Below are positions 12,900-22,935 of a stretch of 64,000 nt of DNA, one piece after another. The stretch is from the NCBI GenBank assembly GCA_021234155.1, contig JAJEKV010000046.1, positions 698,280 to 762,279 of the forward strand. Direction: 5' to 3'. The position numbers were made by a program, and so were the translations under genes. Under the pieces are notes generated by a model. It did no database searches and had not been told where the DNA came from. It worked only from the letters and a program-made list of their open reading frames with translations. Within the stretch, counting starts at the first letter, position 1, and each line of letters begins with the position of its first letter. The stretch comes from Isoetes taiwanensis. Taxonomy: Eukaryota; Streptophyta; Lycopodiopsida; Isoetales; Isoetaceae.

Positions 12900-14130
12900 T
12901 GAGGCAATTGAGCGGGCACTGAGTATGCTTGGTGGCGATTATGGCGGCCGCCAGAGGCTGGAGGGGTTAGCAAGATTGTAGCAAAACATTCTACGGCCTG
13001 AAAATTTACATCTTGCCCGAATAAGTCCCTGCGGCTCCTCCACAATGCGGAATGCTTTTAACTTTGGCCCGGCGTTACTGCTTGGTCTTCTTGTTGAGAA
13101 CATGGGGTGGTCTCGGTCAACTTGCTCATTGATGAGTTCCTTTTTAGTTGCCTACCACAGCGCGGGGATGGCGCTTTCACTGCGCATCACAAATGCGGAG
13201 CGGTGACCACGCGTGGGCGGATGCAGGTCTTGGGCTCCATGGCGTCACCGCCCTAATAATGTTCACGAGCATGGGGAATGTCGACGGAGCTTAGAATCAA
13301 CATTTGAAACCCGGTTAATGAGTCCTCCCACGCCTCTTCTGTCGGGCCGCACATTACCACCACATTGTGGCTTCTCATACCTCGGCTCACGGAGCTCTAC
13401 GGCTGTTGGGTCAGTGCGCGGAAGGCTACTTGAGTTGTTTCTTGTCGGTGAGGGCATAGAGTTTGTGTGGCCTACGTTGAAGCGGGGGTGTATGGAAGCG
13501 ACTTGGAGTGCCATTAGTAGATGGCCACGAGCGCTGGAACCCTTGAGTGGGGCTGGTAGGTGGCGGGAATATAGTGGTCTCTCCTTCACGGCCAGGGAGC
13601 TTAGCTCCTGCTGAGAAATTGTTGTTTGCCTTGTCAGTTCGCTGCGTTGCAATTGCTCATGGCTGGCGTGCACGTGAGGCCCATGCCTTGTTGACCAATG
13701 GGCGCCCGACTCCGCATCTTCCGATCTTGGGCTGCTGAGGGCTATGCTCAGTTTACGCAGGAGAGTCCGGCATGGGGTTCATTGCGAGATAGAGGCCACT
13801 TCTTGTCTCGACCCTACTTTGAAGGCTCTCAATTGTGGCCAGTGCTCTCTTCAAAGCAACACGGTTTTTACGCATCCGCGGTGGCAACCTCCCCTGCGAC
13901 GAGAAAATGAGGAGATGGTTACCATTGTCTCACTCAACCGTTGCTTAATCTGTGTCATGGTTTCTATGGCGATTATTTTGAGTCTATCTTGGACTACATG
14001 TCGACAAGACTCTTCTTATCATACGCCTTTCCGGGTGCACTAGGTGAAGCCATCTTCCGGTCGTATCGCGGTCTCCATCTTTTGGAAACGTTTTTGATAA
14101 CGGTGCCTCTTGAACGAATTTGGGTGCGCG
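12900..14130 (-). pseudogene. LINE A ORF1-like region (broken)
   Basis: Lies upstream of the endonuclease at the spacing that ORF1 has in copy C. The minus strand gives basic and coiled-coil-like fragments, for example VALKRALATIESLQSRVE near 13830, and a longer open stretch of about 136 codons (13673-13263) rich in Pro, Ser and Arg. No CCHC knuckle is clear. ORF1 proteins of LINEs bind element RNA. Assignment rests on position and composition more than on a signature motif. Confidence 0.55.
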
Positions 14131-14519
14131 GGCACGCATTTCCTACGCCAGCGAGCAATTGAGCTCTATTGCCCTCGCCATTGCTTGAACGTTTCCGGTG
14201 CTCCCTCAACTCCCTGGTTTGGTGGTGGTGAAGCCGCAGGATGCGACTTACCGTAGGCTAAAAGTATCAGATCATATACCCGCCGAGGCCATGCTTGCTG
14301 TGCCCAGACTTTGCCCACGCTTCTCTTTAGGTGTGCACTGCCAATTTTGCCGATGTCATCGGCTGCGTTGGGAATGGCATCTATGTACTCTCCCGGTAGA
14401 AGTTTTGGCTTTGCGCCAAGGCTTAGGTAAGGGGATGCATATGACACCATCCACATGCATATCCGTAGGGTTTGGATGAAGCGGCGGCTCTTCCGGCTCT
14501 TCTATCACTGAGTTGCCGT

Positions 14520-15030
14520 GAATACGGTGTCACCCTATGGGCAGCTTGTCCCAAAGCCTCCAAGCACTTTGATGACATCTGACCTACGGCCCTTTTACAG
14601 AGGCCGCCTCTGAAAGCTTCCACGTGTCGGCAGCGCAGCCTCCAAGTGCAAGAAAGTCGCGGGCTCTTTTCACCTTACGGACGCCGTGCGTAGGGTTCCA
14701 AAGGTGCATAAATCAAGCGCGACCTCTAAAGCAACCTCGCCACCTTACAAGCGGCTTGTGCGAAGCCTCCAAGCACTTTGATGACACACAACCTCTCGTT
14801 CTTTTTCTGTACTTGCCCTAAAAGCTTCCACGTGAAAGCGGTGCGCAGGCACCAAGTGCAAGAAGCAAGTGCGGTCGTTTCACCTTACAGACACCGTCCG
14901 AAAGTGTTCAAGTGCGTAAAATCAGCCTTCGCCCACCTTACGTACGCTTGTCCGAATGAAGAAATAAGCAATGGTTTTCCCCTTACAGATGCGGTCAGTT
15001 CAAGGCTTCAAAGATGTAAATGCTTTTAAG
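14520..15030 (-). repeat. About 207-bp tandem monomers at the LINE A 5' end
   Basis: CCTCCAAGCACTTTGATGACA occurs at about 14558 and 14766 in near-identical form. AAGCTTCCACGTG..AAGTGCAAGAA..TTTCACCTTAC occurs at about 14615 and 14822, giving a 207-208 bp period. A partial third unit (CCCCTTACAGATGCGGTC) follows near 14975. Tandem 5' monomers act as promoters in some LINEs such as mouse L1; a promoter role here is inference. Confidence 0.75.
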
Positions 15031-15039
15031 CCAAGGTGA

Positions 15040-15783
15040 TTGGATGGTATCACACCCTCCCCGAATCCCGGCCTTAAAATTTGCAAAAAACTTGTTGTTT
15101 TCTCCTCTTAGGTCTTAAGCAAATGTGTAAAACCATATGTCTTTATAATCATGACAAACAACAATTCCAATGATATGCATTACTCCCAAAACAGAGCCGC
15201 AGATCAATAGATATGAAGAAAAAGTATATAGTGCTGAAAATCGAACAATGGAACCCCTAAAGCCAAAGACCAAAATCTGTTTTTGCTCTGAAATCCTGTC
15301 TAGACATTAGCAACATAAAATATCTTTGAAAGAACTCTTGAGAAGATCACCGAGGGAGCTTTCCAACGTGACAAATTTCAGCTGAAACGGAGTTAAAATC
15401 CGCCCGGTCACGATAAAAAATATGTGGACAATACCACGAGCACTAGGGTTTTTGTGCCCTCGATTTGCAGCCAGCAAGTTCAAGTTTTGCAGAGGAAAAT
15501 TGGAAAAAAACATATACAAATTACATACCAATAGGAAGAAATCTGAAATGACTTTCCAACGCCAATGATTTCAGCCCAGAAACGGAGTTCTGATCTCCGT
15601 GATATGATCAAAAGTGTTTGGGCAAATTCCAACAAGACTTCAGGTTTTTGGGACTCTCAATTTGCAGCCCGAAAATCTGTGTTTCTGATGTAAAATAATC
15701 AGTGAAACATATGCAAATCACATACCGACAGAAAGAACTCTGAGATGGCTTTCCAACGCAACAGATTTTGGCTGAATATAGAG
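15040..15783. repeat. About 195-bp degenerate tandem repeat, three units
   Basis: The phrase GGCTTTCCAACGCAACAGATTT and its variants recur at about 15356, 15548 and 15748, each followed by a Cys/Arg-rich-looking but non-coding CAGCTGAAACGGAGTT-type block and, for the first two, by CTCAATTTGCAGCC-like sequence. Similar 'TTGGAAAGCTT' phrases occur near 54935, 56440 and 61495. The interval lies between the LINE A monomers and the SINE 3' part and may be the far 5' end of the insertion. Confidence 0.6.
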
Positions 15784-15870
15784 GTTCCATATTCCATCAA
15801 AACCTTAGGTGAACTCATATTTCAGATTTCAAAATCATAGGCACCCCAATCATAATTAACTGTAAGCACA
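15784..15870 (+). mobile_element. SINE 3' fragment (probable other half of copy 2)
   Basis: GAGGTTCCATATTCCATC, then AAAACCTTAGGTGAACTC and ATTTCAAAATCATAGGCACC, match the 3' half of SINE copy 1 (minus strand, about 6960-6880). CCATAT occurs at 15787-15792 and at 9371-9376, where copy 2 is cut. This fits a single SINE split by the LINE A insertion with CCATAT as a short target duplication. Confidence 0.6.
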
Positions 15871-16702
15871 AACTACCAACTCACAACGGTGTATCTAAAG
15901 AAATGCTCATGAGCAACGAAAATACAAGAAACATATTGTTGGAGATTGAAGACAAAGGCTACATCTGTATACAACCCACGACAAATGTCTCAGTCATCCG
16001 ACAATGTGGTAAAGTGATTACCATCTAGGTCAAGCACAAATAGTTCAAAAACAATCGAAGGACTTTTATTGATCAATGTAGGGCATGATGGAAAACAACC
16101 AAGAAAATGCAATGAAGCAATGAAGTGCACAAATTTACCTGGCTTAAAGAAAAATCAACCTAAAAAGAAGTCACTCACTTGTTGAACCATGTGGTCGTTA
16201 AATAAAAAATGATCCCAAGTAATGCTGACTCCTACTGCCCACCACCCAACTGTACTATAGCCTGCAATTCTCAATGGACTTCCAAGGCAACGGGTTAGTG
16301 GCACTACCATCCTTGAATATAGAGAAATAGAATCAAGAAACAAGAAATAACTAAGACAAATGAAATGAGCAACAAGAATGAGAAAGCTACGTGGCACAAG
16401 GAAATAGGGCTAGCAATAGGATTACAAAATGGACTGCAAGCAATACAAGCATTGGACGAGCCTTTCTAACCAACCAAAGAGTGGATCACAAATTTATACC
16501 TGGACTACTAAAAGGAATACAAGCAACACAAGCATGGGAAGAACCAACATGACAAACCAAAAAGCGGACCATACCAGCAACAAAAAGAAAATCGACCCAC
16601 CTAGAGAAATCATAGACAACAACTTTACTAGCTGAAAAAGAGAATAAACAAAGATTTAGAAAGTTGAAATCTATGGAAACCAAAAGAAACTAGAACTCAG
16701 TA
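15871..16702. other. Non-coding flank of the LTR element; divergent repeat
   Basis: No coding motif. The part at about 16135-16330 (TAAAGAAAAA..GTCACTCACTTGTTGAAC..GGACTTCCAAGGCAACG) resembles 21550-21700 on the other side of the retrotransposon, so both flanks contain diverged copies of one repeat. A local repeat with CAAGCAACACAAGCATGG and GGACTACTAAAAGG phrases occupies about 16435-16575. Confidence 0.45.
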
Positions 16703-17476
16703 TGATACAAACGGGCTTCACTGTCTGCAAAACTATCAAACACGGTTAGTCCAAACAGTCTAGAATCTCCAGATCAAAGTCTTTCAGCACAACTTATCCA
16801 CCCAACCGGGCTCTGATTTGCAAACACGGCAAGTCTAAGCTCAAATTCCTCCCAATTCTGAGAGTCTGCTAACTGACTGGATAGCCTCTCTGAGATTCTC
16901 TGGAATTCTCTAGAGCACTCAATTCAATCAAATTATCAGGAGATCTACTGCAGACAAACTTCTATCTCATACAAGACACTTCCAGCTGCCCTCTATTCTC
17001 CCAATCAATGGCTTTTATACTATTCTAAAAGGTATTTTGTAAGCTAATTTGGATTCTCCTTATCTTTTTATGCCAAATCCGGCCATCTCGGACACTTTTC
17101 CTGCTAAACTTAGCTGATGAATGCCTTTCCCTTTTTCCGGTTTTGGTCCGTTAAGTCCGATGCTATTTTCCACACCGGGCCATTTTAAAAAGGCAAGTCG
17201 GCAGATCGGTTTATACATGGTCGCTACAAGGTAGCGTGCTTTTTCCTTTTTTTTTTTAATTTTTAAACACGTTTGTTAACTGGTTCGTTATTTTAACAGT
17301 TATTTAGATTACAATAGTTCCTTTTATTATAACCTTTTTCATTTCAATGGTTCCCTATTGTAAGTTATAATTTTAAAACACCTAGGTTAAGCATTCAAAC
17401 AACTAAAAGCCTTGCACCTCAGGTTTGTCTACGCCAAATCATTTCTACGAGCCACGCCCCAAGCTAGTGCGTATCA
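16703..17476 (-). repeat. 3' LTR (774 bp)
   Basis: Begins TGATACAAACGGGCTTCA and ends GCGTATCA. It aligns along its length to 20565-21347. Differences are few in the first 430 bp but cluster around 17120-17240 and the last 80 bp. Confidence 0.92.
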
Positions 17477-17491
17477 ATTCCTCCTTCCCAA
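17477..17491 (-). promoter_or_regulatory. Polypurine tract next to the 3' LTR
   Basis: The plus strand reads ATTCCTCCTTCCC, so the minus strand has GGGAAGGAGGAAT directly before the LTR start TGATACG. This is the expected plus-strand primer site and confirms the orientation. Confidence 0.8.
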
Positions 17492-17499
17492 GGCTGATC

Positions 17500-17730
17500 G
17501 CCCCCGATCATCCGCGCTAGGAAGTAACAATTTTCCCAAAGCTAGTCAACCGACTATCCGCTTTCCGGAATAACCACCTTTTTTCTAAGCTAGTCGCCGA
17601 CTATTCGGAAAGGATTTCTTCAAAAACCACCTTTCTTTCTAAGCTAGTCACCTGACTATCTCTTCAAAACCACCTTTTCTTTCTAAGCTAGTCACTTGAC
17701 TATCCGCTTTGAAAGGGATTTCTTCTAGGC
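17500..17730. repeat. Degenerate about 60-bp repeats in the TR-GAG interior
   Basis: CTAAGCTAGTCACCTGACTATC and close variants recur at about 17535, 17585, 17640 and 17690, each followed by an ACCACCTTTTCTTT-like block. They lie between the gag remnant and the 3' LTR. Confidence 0.75.
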
Positions 17731-17833
17731 TGGTAAACTACCATCGCCTTTACAATTCTAAGGTGTCTTAAGCCCGCTACTCCGCGGTTGCCCCTTCTAA
17801 ATTTAGAGCAACATTCATTTGAAAAAACTTTCA

Positions 17834-18950
17834 TTATCTCAAACCAAATGAATACAATGCTAAAACCACAAACACATGTCTACACAGACATTTTACTCTA
17901 CTTGTTTTTACCCACATAGCCGATTTGAAGGCGACTTCTTTCATAGTCTTCCGCCTTTTCTTTGTCAAACTTAGCGTGGGAACTTTCAGGAACCTTTTCA
18001 GGAACTTCTTCTGCGAGACGAACATGGGCAATCTACGCAGGTTGTTCGGTTTTTGCTCGAGTATCCTCCTTTGGTTGCTCAAGATCCCCTTTGATATGAC
18101 TTTTGACATTGATTCTTATAGTGTGGACCTCCACATATAAAACATCCTCCCTGGGGTGCGTTTACTGTGCTTTTGGTCATCCCGTTCTCCATTACTTCTC
18201 TTCGATGCGGGTTTCATCATTGCCAGCAAGGCACGACTGTACCGCTTTATTCTCTCTTTCGGATGCCTTGCCATTATCAGCGTAAAATTTTTCTCCCGGG
18301 GATACCCTCCCCTTATATCATCGTTATTATACTAGGATTGAGTTTCATCTCGGTTTCAACCTTTATTTACCCGTTCATCAATAGTCAATGGTTACGCAAA
18401 ACATAGCTCGCATATAATGGATCTCGCGGTCCGTATAAATTTTTAGTCCACTTCACTTTCGGATAGTCTTCCCCGGGCTGTAATTCTTCCATCTGCATGC
18501 CAAGCTAAGTAGGAGAACTTGGAATAAAAATGATGTATAGACCATGTTCCCCGGCTTAAAAAAAAGATCCCAATGTCTTTTTAAGATCCGTGGTAATAAT
18601 TTGCATGCAAGTTATGCGACTTCGAATGCTTTTCTAAAAGCTACCCATGTTTTTATCCTGAGGTAACAATTTCTTACGACCTTGCCACCATATTCTCGCT
18701 CGTCGGTTAAATATTTGTCCATAGCTTGCGGTTTAAAACCCTCCCAGTAAGCTTTTACTCTTCAAAGAAACTTTCCAACTGGGTCGTGAATCCCGTGAAT
18801 CGCGGTGGACTCAGCTTTTATCTCCTCATATGACGACATTCCTTCTACCTTCTCCAACCATTTAATAATTGACCTGTTTTGGCATTGACAAGCTAGCGGT
18901 GAGGGAGAATCAAGTGGTGGTGATGATGGAGTAACCAGGGAGTGCTACAG
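17834..18950 (-). pseudogene. Retrotransposon gag, C-terminal part with zinc knuckle (broken)
   Basis: Minus-strand reading gives LEKVEGMSSYEEIKAEST, DPVGKFL, a stop, then VKAYWEGFKPQAMDKYLTDE and VVRNCYLRIKTWVAFRKAFE, and in another frame MEELQPGEDYPKVKWTKNLY. Near 18165-18120 comes CFICGGPHYKNQC, a C-X2-C-X3-H-X4-C zinc knuckle of the type common in plant gag proteins. After it, FKSAMWVKT recalls the lead-in to a retroviral-type protease, but the DTGA active site is absent. Gag would package element RNA. Stops and frame changes show it is dead. Confidence 0.8.
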
Positions 18951-18994
18951 CAAAGGAGGCTATTGAATATAATGCGCAAGTGCCCATATGAAAT

Positions 18995-20401
18995 TGCTAC
19001 ATATTCACAAACGAGGAACTTTTACGTGACGGTATAGATTAAGGAATAAGGGTGAATATGCCTATCCAACTTGACTCTAGTTCTGAGTCACCCCCGGTGA
19101 ATATGCACCCAAACCAAAGGGGGTTTAAGGGGATTTTAATTTAAAATGTGTTGGACCCAATGGTTGTGTTAATTAATGTCAATGGTAGTTATGTGTTGGT
19201 TGTTATGTGTTGGATAATTTAATTTTCATATATTGGATGTTAATGGTTTGTGTTGCAAAAAATTTTTTTGACCCTTCTCGGAACCTTAGGGACGCCCTCC
19301 CCCCCCTGTGACAAAAATTTAGAATTCAAACCAGAAAAACTAATTCATTTGAGGCTTTCATCACACAGTAGCTTTTGAATTTGATCACAATAAAACAAAT
19401 AGAACATAAGTAAAAGTTACCATAAAGATAGAGCGGTTGATCCCATTATTACGAAAGTCATAAAGTTTGCAACACAAAGAAAACCCGTTATTATGTTACA
19501 TATTGTTACTTCCGCTACAACTATTTCTCTTTCACAATGACACCATTGTTTATCAATCCATATGATTTTGGATGCTCCATCTCTAACTTAAAGGTAATGC
19601 ATGATTCACCTTATGGTTCGATTAAAGTTCTAAACCTACAATATAAATGCATTCTTGTGGCCACTATTCGATTGACTGGCGGACACCGGAAAGGGCGTGG
19701 AATAGTCACTTTGCCTATTGTTGCATAAGAATCCGTTTGTTGATTGAAGCTAAAGGCGGCTGCTATGAACAATCGCACCTAGAATATCAAGAGTTGGAAG
19801 CAAACAGAGGGCCTAAACTTGAATGCAGACAAATCTTAGGAAGGAAACAAAGGGGTTTTGGTACTCTACATTGTAGAATCAGAAACCAATACCTTGTAAA
19901 AAAAACATTATGCTAATCAAGAAACATTAAAAATAAATACCTTTGTAAGTGTGAGCAAAAATCCATCTCGTGGCAAGAAAATCCACTCCGCACAAGAATC
20001 CAAGGGCAAGTACACATGCATATGCACACATGCACACACATGCACACATGCACATGCACTTGCATATGCACAATTCACATGCACATGCATATACATGCAC
20101 ATGCACATGAACATGCACATGCATATACATGCACATGCACATGAACATGCACATGCACACACATGCACATGCATGTGCACATGCACATGCATACACATGC
20201 GCGATGTTCATGCACAAACACATGTAGAGAAACAACCCTCGGATTGTTCCAACCAACGAAAATCAACGGCCCATAAAGAGTGCACTCTAGAAATACTATT
20301 TAGTACACCTCAACGAATACAACAACGAAATCATAGAAAAACCATGTGAAAAAACGTATAAAAATCTAAAAGTAACCCCCTGTTATTGTGCTACATATTC
20401 A
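18995..20401. mobile_element. Element splitting gag (copy 1 of a two-copy family)
   Basis: TGCTACATATTCA occurs as a 13-bp direct repeat at 18995-19007 and 20389-20401, exactly where gag is interrupted. Inside, GTGAATATGCACCCAAACC..AGGGGGTTT (from 19097) and the right end (about 20279-20396) match the two ends of 36521-38855. The left end and the reversed right end are similar (GAATATG-A-C..AAC-AGGGGGTT), suggesting imperfect terminal inverted repeats. No transposase is readable. Because TGCTACATATT is also present at the right end of copy 2, part of the direct repeat may be element sequence and not a target duplication. Confidence 0.65.
20009..20225. repeat. CACATG / CACATGCA microsatellite
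   Basis: Dozens of CACATG and ATGCACATGCA units with scattered changes. The long plus- and minus-strand ORFs here (Cys/Met/His/Val repeats) are artefacts of translating the array. Confidence 0.95.
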
Positions 20402-20529
20402 AGTTTCCTCAGGTTTTCCTCAAAACTAGCAGATGTAGGCATGCCAATCTGTGCTGCAATCTGGGCAGCAGCATTCATAGCCTAGTTATATTGTTCTACA
20501 GGAAGATTTAATTTGTTCTGGGCCATTTC
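20402..20529 (-). pseudogene. Retrotransposon gag, N-terminal part
   Basis: Starting 22 bp after the primer-binding site, the minus strand has an ATG and reads MAQNKLNLPVEQYN, a stop, then MNAAAQIAAQIGMPTSASFE and ENLRKLE, where the splitting element begins. The position directly after the primer-binding site and the uninterrupted protein-like sequence mark it as the gag start. One in-frame stop is present. Confidence 0.8.
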
Positions 20530-20550
20530 ACAGAGTCTTAGGATGTCACA

Positions 20551-20562
20551 GCTCTGATACCA
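20551..20562 (-). promoter_or_regulatory. Primer-binding site (initiator Met tRNA)
   Basis: The minus strand reads TGGTATCAGAGC, complementary to the 3' end of plant initiator methionine tRNA, two bases inside the 5' LTR boundary. This primes minus-strand DNA synthesis and fixes the element's orientation. Confidence 0.95.
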
Positions 20563-20564
20563 CT

Positions 20565-21347
20565 TGATACAAACGGGCTTCAATGTCTGCAAAACTATCA
20601 AACATAGTTAGTCCAAACAGTCTGGAATCTCCAGATCAAAGTCTCTCGGCACAACTTATCCACCCAACCGGGCTCTGATTTGCAAACACGGCAAGTCTAA
20701 GCTCAAATTCCTCCCAATTCTGAGAGTCTGCTAACCGACTGGATAGCCTCTCTGAGATTCTCCGGAATTCTCTAGAGCACTCAATTCAACCAAATTATCA
20801 GGAGACCTACTGCAGACAGACTTCTATCTCATACAAGACACTTCCGGCTGCCCTCTATTCTCCCAATCAATGGCTTTTATGCTATTCTAAAAGGTATTTT
20901 GTAAGCTAATTTGGATTCCCCTTACCTTTTTATGCCAAATCCGGCCATCTCGGACCCTTTTCCTGCTAAACTTAGCTGATCCAAATGCCTTTTCCTGCAA
21001 TTTGGGCTGGCCCGTTAGCCCAGATGCTATTTTCGGCCACACCAGGCCATTTCGGCTAAAAGGCAGGTCGGCAGATCAGTTTGCTGTGGTCGCTACAGTG
21101 GTAGCGGCCTTTTTCCTTTTTTTTTAATTTTTAAACACGTTTGTTAACTGGTTCGTTATTTTAACAGTTATTTAGATTACAATAGTTCCTTTTATTATAA
21201 CCTTTTTCATTTCAATGGTTCCCTATTGTAAGTTATAATTTTAAAACACCTAAGGTTAAGCATTCAAACAACTAAAAAGCCCTTGCCTCTGTGTTTGTCT
21301 CTGCAAATTATTTCTCTGAGCCACGCCCCCAAGCTAGTTCCGTATCA
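20565..21347 (-). repeat. 5' LTR (783 bp)
   Basis: TGATACAAACGGG at its left edge and CCGTATCA at its right edge match the 3' LTR. The primer-binding site abuts its left edge. Confidence 0.93.
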
Positions 21348-22935
21348 CAATAAAGGCATACAACCCTATAAACAAGACTACCACAATTGACACAAAACCT
21401 ATGGAAAGGGGTGCATAACATTCAAACAAAGAATGATGCATCGACGAACTGCAATCAAACCTCGTAATATAGGACTAACCATGGTAAGAACGCCGAAGTG
21501 ATGTGATGGACCAACACCATGTCGGGCGAACCCGCAAAGTTGCATGCCTTGGCCTAAAGAAAACAAAAAAATGTCAGTCCCTTGTTGAATTGTGTAGTTG
21601 CCATGTTGGAACCCTTCTAAACTAATGTCGACTTGATCGCCCCCACCCCTGGACCATAAGCCTACCATTTTCCATCGACTTCTAGGGTAACGTGGTAACA
21701 TGATCCAGAATGAGAACTATCCAATCTATACCCAAGCAATCAATGCAAAGAAAAACCATAGAGCGAGATCTTTACGGCTCAATCTAGCAGTACAGGGCTA
21801 GTCTACAAATAGAAAATTAAGGGACGATCGAAAAAGTAAGGAAATCTGCTAAGATGAACGAACTGAAATGAAATAGCATCCACCCAAAAAATCCAGATAT
21901 TATATCAAACTGATAAAAGCTTTTTCCCAATGATGTTGACAACCATAGAAAATAAGAGAAACACCTAGACCAATGTAGATGCTAAACTTTTGAAAAATGT
22001 CAGATTAAACAAGATCAAGACCATCCATGATAATCTTGACTCGAACTAAAACGAACAAAGACTTAGATAGGCCATTAAAGAAAAACCATAACTATGACAA
22101 ATAGACTAGGCCAAACTCAAGCGATCCAGAGAAGTAGGACAATAGCACCACCAAACAAACAACAACTCAGGATTTGGGCCAACCAGCAATATGCAAATCG
22201 AAAAACCCACAAAAAACCTTTTAAGCCTCTATGTTCGACAATTCGACGAGCTCAAAGAAGCAAGGCTCAAGTGCAGCATTTTAAATTAACCTTGCAAGAA
22301 CCTGGAAAACAAAGAACCGATGGAGCAAGATCTAGGGTCCACCACCCAAAAAAGCACAATGAAACCTCCGCTATGCTTTAAGATCTAGGAAAGCAAGATA
22401 CAAGACACTAGACTCAACCTCATAAAAAATCAAAGAACATACCAAACTATGTCACTTTATTTTCCAAAAAACACGAATAAATGTTTAAGAAACAATTTTT
22501 TAAAGGAATATCGGGTGCAAAAAACCCTCGATACAGGAACGTTCCAGTATCCCCTGGCAAAAAACCCAATGCAGTTTTTGTTGTGACTTTTTGTGGACAA
22601 AGATCCGGCTAATTCATGGCAAATTCTGGAGCAAAGCGAAAGGACTAGAGCAACGATGTTGGCAGTGATGTGGATTGTCACAGGGCCGCAAAGCTTGGGT
22701 GGGCAAAAGGATCAAAGCTAGTTTGTGATTTGGTCTGCAAGACAACAAGTGATACAGGAGCAGGGAAAGAATTTGCAGATCTGACAGGGCAATTGGAAAC
22801 GGTGAGCAAAAGCAATAACTGGCCAACTGAGCCACATGAATGTAGAGACAACGAGCAAAGGTTACAATAGGAATGCAAAACTGTGTGAGAGCAAAGGAAT
22901 CACACAAATCTTCTGGGATCAGATCTCCAGGCATT
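21348..22935. other. Non-coding flank, no supported gene
   Basis: About 21550-21700 is a diverged copy of the repeat at 16135-16330. The rest is AT-rich sequence with short ORFs and no recognisable domain. Confidence 0.45.

Larger units (their letters stand above)
9377..15030 (-). mobile_element. LINE copy A, near full length, degraded (TTATTC-tailed family)
   Basis: Non-LTR retrotransposon read right to left: 5' repeated leader (about 15030-14520), ORF1 (about 14130-12900), endonuclease (about 12790-11880), reverse transcriptase (about 11480-10550), C-terminal region (about 10550-9570), 3' UTR and a TTATTC-repeat tail (9400-9377). The spacing from GDFNA to YADD (about 1.63 kb) and from YADD to tail (about 1.34 kb) closely matches LINE copy C. 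The 3' UTR phrase CCTCAGTGGACGATAAAA is shared with copies C and E. Many frameshifts make it inactive. The lack of a poly(A) tail and the simple-repeat tail argue against the L1 clade; the exact clade is not determined. The insertion may extend to 15786. Confidence 0.9.
16703..21347 (-). mobile_element. Non-autonomous gag-only LTR retrotransposon (TR-GAG-like)
   Basis: Two direct LTRs (16703-17476 and 20565-21347), both starting TGATAC and ending GTATCA, flank about 3.1 kb. The initiator-Met tRNA primer-binding site lies inside the right LTR and a purine tract beside the left LTR, so the element reads on the minus strand. The flanking pentamers CAGTA (16698-16702) and CAATA (21348-21352) look like a target duplication with one change. 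The interior encodes only gag pieces with a zinc knuckle; no protease active site, reverse transcriptase, RNase H or integrase is readable. Gag is split by another element (about 19008-20388). Such gag-only elements are known in plants as TR-GAGs and depend on autonomous partners. Confidence 0.9.

Noticed and set aside
13213-13910. Plus-strand ORFs of 70-133 codons in the GC-rich LINE A region
   Set aside because: They are antisense to the LINE ORF1 region and owe their length to high GC content.
19917-20349. Several ORFs of 60-130 codons on both strands
   Set aside because: All lie in the CACATG microsatellite and consist of repeated Cys/Met/His/Val or Thr/His/Ala.
16703-21347. An autonomous Ty3/gypsy or copia element
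   Set aside because: No reverse transcriptase, RNase H or integrase motif can be read in any frame of the interior; only gag is present.
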